From Deltaproteobacteria bacterium (GTDB lineage: Bacteria; Desulfobacterota; Syntrophobacteria; BM002): DNA of 6,021 nucleotides. Numbering within the stretch: position 1 is the stretch's first letter; the number at the start of each line of letters is the position of its first letter. Position numbers and translations under genes: made by a program. Under the pieces are notes generated by a model. It had not been told where the DNA came from. It was given only the letters and a program-made list of their open reading frames with translations, and made no database searches. Where the stretch lies: assembly GCA_020350905.1 (NCBI GenBank), contig CP070843.1, positions 2,862,259 through 2,868,279 of the forward strand, given 5' to 3'. Below, piece by piece: positions 1-5,447 of this stretch.

Positions 1-151
1 CCTTGTGAATTTGCTGGCGCAGCGCGTCCACCGGTAAATCTGGGTCGAGTGACAGTCCAATGCAATTATCCATCTTATCCACAATCAGCTCAGCGGTGGC
101 AACGAACTCTTGTGCCAACCGCCCATGAGTAACCACCAATATGCCCACCAT
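1..151 (-). CDS. PTS mannose-family EIIA component, N-terminal part (cut by window edge)
   Basis: The minus strand reads ATG at 151 and stays open for 50 codons to the window edge, so only the N-terminus is seen. It begins MVGILVVTHGRLAQEF and continues with an AELIVDK segment and a DPDLPVDALRQQI helix. This is the start of the EIIA-Man (ManX/PTS-IIA type 4) fold: a short beta strand ending in THG, followed by a helix. His9 in VVTHGRLA matches the phosphorylated histidine of the family, which accepts phosphate from HPr. An AGGAG Shine-Dalgarno (159-163) lies 7 nt before the ATG and fixes the start. The gene follows rapZ after a 174-nt gap. In related clusters this protein often stands alone, without a full sugar permease, which suggests a regulatory rather than transport role; that part is inference. 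The rest of the gene and any EIIB, HPr or EI genes would lie beyond position 1. Confidence 0.88.
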   Translation of the reverse strand, partial: MVGILVVTHGRLAQEFVATAELIVDKMDNCIGLSLDPDLPVDALRQQIHK

Positions 152-325
152 CAGTATTCTCCTAGCGAACTATCACCTTGGTACGCTCGCAGTCACAGTA
201 AACAAAGAGACTATACTGCAGATGCAAAGTAAATCCGAAATTCGAAACAAATTCGAATTTTATTATCTATGCTCTGTTTTATATTCGCCGTGATTTATTT
301 TCCTCCCGCTTTGCATTGCTCACGC
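152..325. other. AT-rich non-coding gap between rapZ and the EIIA gene
   Basis: These 174 nt contain no gene that I can support. On the minus strand the gap opens just after the rapZ TAA with a GGGAGGA sequence (298-304) that looks like a ribosome binding site but has no start codon at a usable distance. It then becomes very AT-rich, carries the TTCGAA-type repeats at 231-260, and ends in the EIIA ribosome binding site. I see no GC-rich hairpin with a T tract, so there is no clear intrinsic terminator for rapZ. A TATAGT resembling a -10 box lies within it, but no matching -35 box sits at 16-18 nt. A promoter for the EIIA gene is plausible but not shown. Confidence 0.6.
231..260. repeat. Short TTCGAA-centred repeat cluster
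   Basis: On the minus strand two copies of TTCGAATTT occur with an 11-nt period, followed by a partial TCGGATTT copy. On either strand, 249-260 is a perfect 12-bp palindrome (AAATTCGAATTT), and a second TTCGAA palindrome sits at 241-246. The block lies in non-coding DNA about 80 nt upstream of the EIIA start codon. It could be a protein-binding site (paired palindromes one helical turn apart) or a copy of a dispersed intergenic repeat. The sequence alone does not decide between these. Confidence 0.6.
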
Positions 326-1219
326 TTAGTCCACCTCCACATCCCGGTGGCCTGAGGTAACCGGATATCCCAGTCCGGCCAATTGCTCTTTCAGTTGTTC
401 CGTGATCACTACAGATCGATGTTTTCCCCCTGTACATCCCACAGCGATGGTCAGATAACTTTTACCTTCATCACGATAACGAGGCAAGAGATAGTTTATC
501 AACTCGGTAAACTTCTCCAAAAAAAGTTGGGTTTGTTCCCGTTGCATAACAAAGCGAATTACCGGTTCCTGGGTACCGTTCAGGTCTCTAAGCTCCTTGA
601 CAAAGAAAGGATTGGGCAGAAATCTTACATCCATAATGATGTCTGCCTCCATCGGTGCACCGTATTTGAACCCGAAAGATAGAACATTTACATGAAGTGT
701 ATCCTGTGCAGGGTAAACCGTATAGAGCCGCGAGATCATCCGCTTTAACTCGTGTACATTGAGATTGGACGTATCGATAACCCGGGTTGCCATTCCTTTA
801 AGATCTTTCAAGCTTTGCCGCTCGGCTTTGATTCTATCCAGAACAGTGCCCTCTCCTACCAGAGGATGTTTGCGGCGCGTCTGACTGAAGCGGCGCTGTA
901 GGTCCTCGTCGGTTGCCTCCAGGAAGACGATCTCTAGATCGGTGCCACGCTGCCGCAGCTCGCTGAAGATTCTTGGATAGCTTTCGAGAAAGCTCCGCTC
1001 TCGAATATCCATACCCAAGGCTATATGCCAGAGATCATCGGAGGATTCCTTCCGCAATTTGAGAAAATCCGGCAGCAATGCAACCGGCAGATTGTCAACA
1101 CAGAAATAGTCAATATCTTCAAATGCCTTTATGGCTGTACTCTTACCAGACCCAGAAAGTCCTGTGACCACAACGACTCGCAACCCCCTATGATCATTCG
1201 TTCTTACTGAATGAGTCAT
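326..1219 (-). CDS. rapZ: RapZ (YvcJ/UPF0042 family), RNase adapter / nucleotide-binding protein
   Basis: The product has 297 residues, close to the family's usual 280-300. The N-terminal P-loop GLSGSGKS is at residues 20-27, followed by the family-typical FEDIDYFCVDNLP (33-45). The C-terminal half carries SFGFKYGAPMEADIIMDVRF (181-200) and GCTGGKHRSV (261-270), the signature of the RapZ C-terminal domain. In Escherichia coli RapZ binds the small RNA GlmZ and presents it to RNase E, controlling glucosamine-6-phosphate synthase; in Bacillus the homologue YvcJ binds and hydrolyses nucleotides. Whether an RNA partner exists in this organism is unknown. The open frame extends 19 codons further, to an ATG at 1276, but the ATG at 1219 has GGAGG (1225-1229) 5 nt before it and gives the normal N-terminus, so I chose it. 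The gene follows ptsN after a 278-nt gap, which is long for this cluster, so it may have its own promoter. Confidence 0.95.
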   Translation of the reverse strand: MTHSVRTNDHRGLRVVVVTGLSGSGKSTAIKAFEDIDYFCVDNLPVALLPDFLKLRKESSDDLWHIALGMDIRERSFLESYPRIFSELRQRGTDLEIVFLEATDEDLQRRFSQTRRKHPLVGEGTVLDRIKAERQSLKDLKGMATRVIDTSNLNVHELKRMISRLYTVYPAQDTLHVNVLSFGFKYGAPMEADIIMDVRFLPNPFFVKELRDLNGTQEPVIRFVMQREQTQLFLEKFTELINYLLPRYRDEGKSYLTIAVGCTGGKHRSVVITEQLKEQLAGLGYPVTSGHRDVEVD

Positions 1220-1224
1220 GGTCA

Positions 1225-1229
1225 CCTCC
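1225..1229 (-). promoter_or_regulatory. Ribosome binding site deciding the rapZ start
   Basis: GGAGG, part of GGAGGTGA on the minus strand, lies 5 nt before the ATG at 1217-1219. The alternative in-frame ATG at 1276 would place this motif inside the coding sequence and add 19 residues rich in Cys, Gln and Ser that do not look like RapZ. Confidence 0.8.
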
Positions 1230-1235
1230 AAACGG

Positions 1236-1255
1236 GCTGTTGCCTGACAGCAACA
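1236..1255 (-). other. Possible leader hairpin with two alternative pairings before rapZ
   Basis: TGTTGC (1238-1243) can pair with GCAACA (1250-1255) around a 6-nt loop. The overlapping GCTGT (1236-1240) can instead pair with ACAGC (1247-1251), also with a 6-nt loop. The two pairings exclude each other, and the element ends 6 nt upstream of the rapZ Shine-Dalgarno in transcript order. The stems are short and chance is a real explanation. Confidence 0.3.
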
Positions 1256-1307
1256 AGAGTTGGAGTAATGAAGCATTGCATACTATCAAATTCCAAGCAC
1301 CGAATCT

Positions 1308-1381
1308 CAGGGTGCCAGGTGTTCCGCCGAAGGCGGATCAGGTGTCAGACTTGATAGACCTGAACACTGAAACCGGAAACC
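1308..1381. repeat. Hairpin flanked by CAGGTGT direct repeats plus GAAACC tandem copies
   Basis: A perfect 6-bp stem with a 3-nt loop (TCCGCC-GAA-GGCGGA, 1323-1337) is flanked by direct repeats CAGGTGT at 1316-1322 and 1339-1345. A related CAGGGTG precedes them at 1308-1314. An inverted relative, ACCTGAACACTG (1358-1369), follows, then two GAAACC copies with a 7-nt period (1369-1374 and 1376-1381). The layout of palindrome plus short degenerate repeats in an intergenic gap is typical of dispersed bacterial intergenic elements. No transposase or long terminal inverted repeats are present. Confidence 0.6.
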
Positions 1382-1497
1382 CTCAATGTAGAAAGAATAC
1401 CCGCATGTTATGGAAGGCGTATAGTATGCGATTAGATGCTCAAAATGGCGAGAAAAGTCAGCAAGAAGCTTACAAAATTGGCCTGAGATGCGATCGG

Positions 1498-1959
1498 TCA
1501 GAACTCTTTGTCTTCTTCCTGGATTACTTGGAAGAGTTCTTCTTCGGTCCCGGCCTCCAAGAGCCTCTGGCGAAAGTGGGAACTCTTGAGCAACCTGGAT
1601 ATCTTAGCCAGAGCACGCAGATGAATGCCGGCGGAGTTTTCCGGAGCTATAAGCAAGAAAAAGAGATGCGTTGGTCTGCCGTCCATGGAATCAAACTCGA
1701 TTCCCTGAGTACTGCGCCCGAACGACAGGACCAGTTCATCAAGATCCTGAACCTTGCCGTGAGGTATTGCTATGCCATCACCAATGCCGGTACTGCCCAA
1801 CCGTTCTCGCTCAAGGAGTACCTCCACGAGAGCTTCTTTGTCCAAGTCAGACTTGTAATTCAGCAAGGCTCCGGTGAGCTCCTCCAGAACCTCTCTCTTG
1901 GTCCTGGAGCGAAGTTCTGGAATGATGCCTTTCTTATCCAGGATGTCCAATATCTTCAT
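1498..1959 (-). CDS. ptsN: PtsN, nitrogen-regulatory PTS EIIA (EIIA-Ntr)
   Basis: The product has 153 residues, the normal length of a single EIIA domain of the fructose/nitrogen type. The motif GSTGIGDGIAIPHGK spans residues 55-69, and His67 is the expected phosphorylated histidine, receiving phosphate from NPr/HPr. The segment PTHLFFLLIAPENSAGIHLRAL (97-117) is the second conserved block of the family. PtsN acts in the cytoplasm as a phospho-switch; in enterobacteria it controls potassium transport, phosphate signalling and envelope functions, and its gene travels with rpoN. Here it lies two genes after rpoN and 68 nt after hpf. The ATG at 1959 has only a weak GAGAG Shine-Dalgarno about 5 nt upstream. 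A better GAGG lies too far away (16 nt), and an in-frame TAG blocks any longer start except non-standard codons. Translation may partly depend on hpf. Identification is firm. Confidence 0.95.
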   Translation of the reverse strand: MKILDILDKKGIIPELRSRTKREVLEELTGALLNYKSDLDKEALVEVLLERERLGSTGIGDGIAIPHGKVQDLDELVLSFGRSTQGIEFDSMDGRPTHLFFLLIAPENSAGIHLRALAKISRLLKSSHFRQRLLEAGTEEELFQVIQEEDKEF

Positions 1960-2027
1960 GAATGCTCTCAGTGCACCTCTTGCCTAGGGGAACGAAATCT
2001 CTTGCATCCACCCTGACGGGCGAACCT

Positions 2028-2573
2028 TTATCGGTTCTCGGGCTCTATGAGACCGTAGTTGCCATCCCGACGTCGATAGATGACGTTGATGTCCCGGGTC
2101 CTGGCATTAGTGAAGACCAGAAATTCGCTGTTGGCAAGATCCATCTGCATCACTGCTTCATCTATATCCATAGGCTTGGCATTGATCTGCTTTGTCTTGA
2201 TGACTTCTGGTCCCCGGTCTTCCTCAAAACTTTCGCCAGCCAAGATGTTCATCTTCATCATCAACGGTTTTGTGCCGCCATCGCTTTTCCGTTTCTTGAG
2301 TTTCTCTCTGTATTTCTTGATCTGAGCTTCAACTTTATCTACCACCATGTCGATGGCCGAGTACATATCTCCGGTTTCTTCTTGACCATTAATCCGGAGA
2401 CCATTGGCATTGATGCTTACCTCGGCGATGTGCCTGAACTTTTCTACCGAAAGTACCACGTGGGCCTCAATGGGATCCTCAACGTATTTCTTAATACGAT
2501 AGAGTTTCTCGTGGGCGTAATTGCGCAACGTGTCAGATGCATCAATCTTTCTGAAGGTAACCGAAACCTGCAT
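2028..2573 (-). CDS. hpf: Long-form ribosome hibernation promoting factor HPF (sigma-54 modulation / S30EA family)
   Basis: The product has 181 residues. The N-terminal S30EA domain (about 1-100) begins MQVSVTFRKIDASDTLRNY and has the beta-alpha-beta pattern that binds the 30S decoding channel. A linker of about 25 residues follows. The C-terminal block PMDIDEAVMQMDLANSEFLV plus FTNARTRDINVIYRRRDGNYGLIEP (about 134-178) is the dimerisation domain found only in long HPFs. Long HPF joins two 70S ribosomes into an inactive 100S dimer on its own, so no RMF is needed. The older name, sigma-54 modulation protein, comes from its place next to rpoN, which is also seen here: it begins 43 nt after the rpoN stop. 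GGAGG sits 6 nt before the ATG, a strong ribosome binding site that would support high expression. No truncation is visible. Confidence 0.96.
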   Translation of the reverse strand: MQVSVTFRKIDASDTLRNYAHEKLYRIKKYVEDPIEAHVVLSVEKFRHIAEVSINANGLRINGQEETGDMYSAIDMVVDKVEAQIKKYREKLKKRKSDGGTKPLMMKMNILAGESFEEDRGPEVIKTKQINAKPMDIDEAVMQMDLANSEFLVFTNARTRDINVIYRRRDGNYGLIEPENR

Positions 2574-2616
2574 CTACATCCTCCATTCCTTATTACATTG
2601 AAATTGAAAACAGGTG

Positions 2617-4083
2617 CTATTTTCTTTTTCGCCTCTTGGTTCCCCACACAGGCTGTTTTCGTAGATTTGAAGGCAATATGCCCAGAAGCTCCCGATACTT
2701 GGCCACGGTTCTGCGGGCAATGTCGATGTTCTCCTCGCGCAGCTTTTCAACGACGGCTTTGTCACTATACGGTTTCTGTGGGTCTTCATTGGACACAAGT
2801 TGCCGGATGCGCTCCTTCACGCTCTCAGACGCTACAGCACCACCGCTAAAACTACTTATTGAGGAGTTAAAGAAATACTTGAGTTCAAACACCCCCCGGG
2901 GTGTATGCATGTATTTGTTTGTGGTCACCCGGCTAATTGTGGACTCGTGCATACTCAGATCTTCTGCCACATCCCGTAAAACGAGAGGCTTGAGATGAGC
3001 AATGCCCTTTTCAAAAAAATCGCGCTGAAACTTGATGATACTCTCCGCCACTCGGTAAATGGTGCGCTGCCTCTGATGAATGCTCTTGATGAGCCACGCG
3101 GCAGAACGCAATTTACCCTGGATATATTCTCGTGCCTGATCGGTAACGTTCCCGTCCTTGCTGAGGGCCTCGCGGTAAAAGGGGCTTATCCGCAGCTTCG
3201 GCATGCCGTCTTCGTTGAGGAGGATGACAAATTCATTCTCCACTTTGTACACGAAAATGTCGGGGCTAATATATTGGACTTCCTCCTCATCATACTGCCT
3301 GCCGGGTTTGGGATCCAACCCTGTTATAATGTCAATAGCCTCGCGTATCTCCTCCGGGGTTCTACCGGTGGCCTTAACAATGGCATGGTAGTTCCTATTT
3401 TCTAGGTCGTGCAAGTGATTCGCGATTATGTTAACCACCAGGTCATCTTCAAGCTGCAGATTTCTTGCTTGAATCAGCAAACATTCCTGCAGGTCCCTGG
3501 CAGCCACCCCCACTGGATCAAAACCATGAACATGATGAAGCACCTCTTCCACCACAGGCTCGTCACATTCTGCCATCTCAGCTATCTCGGCTGTGGTGGC
3601 CTTCAAGTAACCATCCCGGCCCAGATTACCAATGATCATGGTGCCCACTTTCTTCTGGGTCTGAGTCAGGTTTGACAGATGTAATTGCCACAGTAGATGG
3701 GCATCTAGTGACGGCTTTTGGACAAGGCGGCTTTCGATCGCCGGCAATTCCCGCCCTTCTTCCCGCTCCATGCGCACCTTGCTGCCGGAACTGTAATCTC
3801 CCAGGTAATTCTCCCAATCAAAATCCTCTTTGGCTTTCTCATCAATAGTTACCTCGGAGACACTGGCCTCTCGGTTGGCAGGTTGTTCTTCTTCAGCTTT
3901 ATCTTCTTGCTCCGGTCCGACATCCTGGCTTTCCTCTAAGAGCGGATTTTCCTGGAGTTCCTCGCTTATGGTTTCCAGCAGTTCCAGGCGGGACAGCTGC
4001 AACAATTTTATAGCCTGCTGCAGTTGTGGAGTCATGATCAACTGCTGCGCGAGTTTCAGGTGCTGTCTAAGTTCTATCGCCAT
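2617..4083 (-). CDS. rpoN: RpoN, RNA polymerase sigma-54 factor
   Basis: The product has 488 residues from the ATG at 4083. Region I (1-52) is the glutamine/leucine-rich activator-response segment, starting MAIELRQHLKLAQQLIMTP. Region II (about 53-100) is a strongly acidic linker. The core-binding domain follows, then a helix-turn-helix around LRDVAEDLSMHESTISRV that reads the -12 element. The RpoN box ARRTVAKYRE (456-465), which reads the -24 element, is intact, and the protein ends in a basic KRRKRK tail. Sigma-54 directs RNA polymerase to promoters that need an ATP-driven enhancer-binding activator. The open frame begins two codons earlier with a GTG at 4089; I prefer the ATG because it gives the family's usual start and has a partial GAGTGG ribosome binding site. 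The gene begins 15 nt after lptB, so it is very likely co-transcribed with the lpt genes. Confidence 0.97.
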   Translation of the reverse strand: MAIELRQHLKLAQQLIMTPQLQQAIKLLQLSRLELLETISEELQENPLLEESQDVGPEQEDKAEEEQPANREASVSEVTIDEKAKEDFDWENYLGDYSSGSKVRMEREEGRELPAIESRLVQKPSLDAHLLWQLHLSNLTQTQKKVGTMIIGNLGRDGYLKATTAEIAEMAECDEPVVEEVLHHVHGFDPVGVAARDLQECLLIQARNLQLEDDLVVNIIANHLHDLENRNYHAIVKATGRTPEEIREAIDIITGLDPKPGRQYDEEEVQYISPDIFVYKVENEFVILLNEDGMPKLRISPFYREALSKDGNVTDQAREYIQGKLRSAAWLIKSIHQRQRTIYRVAESIIKFQRDFFEKGIAHLKPLVLRDVAEDLSMHESTISRVTTNKYMHTPRGVFELKYFFNSSISSFSGGAVASESVKERIRQLVSNEDPQKPYSDKAVVEKLREENIDIARRTVAKYRELLGILPSNLRKQPVWGTKRRKRK

Positions 4084-4098
4084 TGCCACTCAGCATTG

Positions 4099-4875
4099 TT
4101 AGAGGGTAAATTCTTCTCCCAAGTAGATGCGACGGGCACTCGGGCTCGAGGCAATATGGGCAGGATCTCCTTCTTCCAAAACAGTGCCTTCGTTTACGAT
4201 ATACGCGCGGTCACAGACCTTGAGAGTCTCCCGCACGTTGTGGTCTGATATGAGAATGCCTATACCCTTTTTCCTTAACTGAGCGATGATTGCTTGAACA
4301 TCACTAACAGCCAAAGGATCAATACCAGCAAACGGCTCATCCAGCAGCAGAAAACTGGGACTCGTCACGAGAGCCCTGGTGATCTCCACCCGTCTCCTTT
4401 CGCCACCTGAAAGAGCATATCCCTTGTTGCGAGCCAAATGTCCAACATTCAGCTCATCTAAGAGTTCTGCAAGTCGCTGTCGTCTTTTCTCGCGGCTCAG
4501 ATCCATGGTCTCAAGGATGGCCATGACGTTTTCTTGCACCGTCAATTTTCGAAAAATCGACGGTTCTTGAGGGAGATAGGTGATACCCGCCCGAGCCCGG
4601 AGGTACATTGGTTGCGAAGTTATGTCTTTACCATCCAGAAAGATTTCACCTTCGTCTGGACGAACCAAGCCTACGATCATATAAAAGGTAGTGGTCTTTC
4701 CTGCACCGTTGGGGCCGAGAAGTCCTATGATTTCGCCGCGGTTAACGCTCAGGCTAATATTGTTCACCACTCTTCGGCGGCGATAGATCTTCACCAGGTC
4801 GGTGGCAACCAGGTTACCCGCCTGTGTCGCTGCCGCTTCCTGATATTCCCTCTCCCGTAGCGCTGGCTCTGTCAA
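4099..4875 (-). CDS. lptB: LptB, ATPase of the LPS transport ABC transporter
   Basis: The product has 258 residues from a TTG start. All ABC ATPase motifs are intact: Walker A GPNGAGKT (54-61), the Q-loop glutamine at 103 in LPQEP, signature LSGGE (155-159), Walker B LLLDEP (176-181, catalytic Glu180), and the switch histidine His212 in SDHN. LptB works as a cytoplasmic dimer bound to LptF and LptG; its ATP hydrolysis pulls LPS out of the inner membrane and pushes it along LptC and LptA. No ATG lies near the expected N-terminus: the frame opens at 5019, deep inside lptA. I chose the TTG at 4875 because GGAGG (4881-4885) lies 5 nt before it. This gives about 17 more residues than the E. coli protein and a 62-nt overlap with lptA. 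A CTG at 4812, directly after the lptA stop, would give 237 residues and is the alternative. lptF and lptG are not in this window. Confidence 0.94.
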   Translation of the reverse strand: MTEPALREREYQEAAATQAGNLVATDLVKIYRRRRVVNNISLSVNRGEIIGLLGPNGAGKTTTFYMIVGLVRPDEGEIFLDGKDITSQPMYLRARAGITYLPQEPSIFRKLTVQENVMAILETMDLSREKRRQRLAELLDELNVGHLARNKGYALSGGERRRVEITRALVTSPSFLLLDEPFAGIDPLAVSDVQAIIAQLRKKGIGILISDHNVRETLKVCDRAYIVNEGTVLEEGDPAHIASSPSARRIYLGEEFTL

Positions 4876-5425
4876 CAGGACCTCCGCTCGCAGATCTGTA
4901 AATGGTCGCCTCCACAGGCCCGGATGGGCCTCCCTCGACGATACTTTTTTCGCTGTCCAGAAAAAGGGTGATTTTATCGCCCTGAATAAAGTTCTTATCT
5001 TGCTGAACCTTGGGTTCACCAGTGAGAACGACTTTGTTTTCCTCGCTAAAGTAAACGGCTCGTTCTCCAGTTGCTACTACATTTTTCTGAGTAATGCGAA
5101 CACTGCCCTCAACCATTATCCTATCAATTTTCGCGGCCAATCCCTCATCATTCGACTCGGGATTTTCAACTTCCAGGTAAAAAATGGTCATCCGATCGCC
5201 TAAGATGGTAAGCTCTCCCTGCTTGGCTACCACATTGCCGATGAAAATTACCTGCCGTTGTTGTTCATGTGCTTCAAGCCGGTCACTTTTTATACGAACG
5301 ACGTCATCTTTCGTTTGGGGCGCAGCCTCTGCCCTGAACAGCCAACTAAACAGAAGCGCCACCATAGCCAGACTAACCACAAGATAGATGCGGCCTGACC
5401 ACTTTTTAAAGACCGGTGTATTCAC
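4814..5425 (-). CDS. lptA: LptA, periplasmic LPS-bridge protein (OstA-like)
   Basis: The product has 203 residues. Residues 1-34 look like a signal peptide: basic KKWSGR, then a hydrophobic core from YLVVSLAMVALLFSWLF, ending in AEA with likely cleavage after Ala34. The OstA/LptA domain (about 42-170) starts IKSDRLEAHEQQRQVIFIGNV and shows the repeated pattern of short strands, with GDRMTIFYLE, RAVYFSEENKVVLTGEP and GDKITLFLDSEKSIVEGG. LptA stacks into a beta-jellyroll bridge that carries LPS from LptC across the periplasm to LptD. It starts with GTG at 5425, with AGGA (5433-5436) 7 nt upstream, 22 nt after the lptC stop. After the conserved VEATIY the protein carries a 27-residue tail rich in Gly, Ser and Ala. 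This tail is encoded where lptB overlaps, so it may be a by-product of the overlap rather than a functional domain. Confidence 0.93.
   Translation of the reverse strand: MNTPVFKKWSGRIYLVVSLAMVALLFSWLFRAEAAPQTKDDVVRIKSDRLEAHEQQRQVIFIGNVVAKQGELTILGDRMTIFYLEVENPESNDEGLAAKIDRIMVEGSVRITQKNVVATGERAVYFSEENKVVLTGEPKVQQDKNFIQGDKITLFLDSEKSIVEGGPSGPVEATIYRSASGGPVDRASATGEGISGSGSDTGG
4881..4885 (-). promoter_or_regulatory. Ribosome binding site supporting a TTG start for lptB
   Basis: GGAGG on the minus strand lies 5 nt before the TTG at 4873-4875, all inside the lptA coding sequence. No ATG or GTG occurs in frame between here and the first conserved residues of LptB, so this motif is the main argument for the start. 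Confidence 0.65.
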
Positions 5426-5447
5426 CTATTCATCCTGTTCCTGGCAC

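Larger units (their letters stand above)
1220..1497. other. Non-coding gap between ptsN and rapZ with hairpins and short repeats
   Basis: This 278-nt stretch is the longest gap in the cluster. No frame shows a recognisable protein or decayed gene. It contains a repeat and hairpin block at 1308-1381 and a possible leader hairpin at 1236-1255 just before the rapZ ribosome binding site. I see no run of T after either hairpin, so neither looks like an intrinsic terminator. I found no sigma-70 promoter with good boxes at proper spacing. In some related clusters hprK (HPr kinase) lies between ptsN and rapZ; nothing resembling it remains here. Confidence 0.6.

Noticed and set aside
200..225. TATAGT on the minus strand upstream of the EIIA gene as a sigma-70 -10 box, and a nearby TTGCA as a sigma-54 -12 element
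   Set aside because: No -35-like hexamer lies 16-18 nt upstream of TATAGT, and the GG to GC spacing for the sigma-54 reading is 9 instead of 10.
1297..1318. TGGCAC on the minus strand in the ptsN-rapZ gap as a sigma-54 -24 element
   Set aside because: There is no GC of a TTGC -12 element at the required 10-nt spacing; the match lies within the repeat block.
1323..1337. TCCGCC/GGCGGA hairpin as an intrinsic terminator after ptsN
   Set aside because: No T tract follows the stem on the minus strand, and it lies about 160 nt beyond the ptsN stop.
1984..2007. Seven-codon upstream open frame (MQEISFP) between hpf and ptsN, preceded by a GGTGG
   Set aside because: It is too short to separate from chance, and the sequence shows no attenuator-like repeated codons or terminator next to it.
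1240..2016. Plus-strand open frame of 258 codons spanning the ptsN-rapZ gap and all of ptsN
   Set aside because: Most of it is the antisense of ptsN, and the part in the gap crosses the repeat block. No family resemblance is visible.
2574..2616. A separate promoter for hpf in the AT-rich 43-nt rpoN-hpf gap
   Set aside because: There are TAAT-like sequences but no paired -35 box; nothing beyond base composition supports it.
1962..2849. Long plus-strand open frame of 295 codons
   Set aside because: It runs antisense across hpf and the end of rpoN, both firmly identified. Its translation has no recognisable domain and it has no ribosome binding site that stands out.
4099..5019. A 306-residue LptB starting at the ATG at 5019
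   Set aside because: This would overlap lptA by about 206 nt and add 48 residues with no resemblance to LptB. The TTG at 4875 with GGAGG is a better start.
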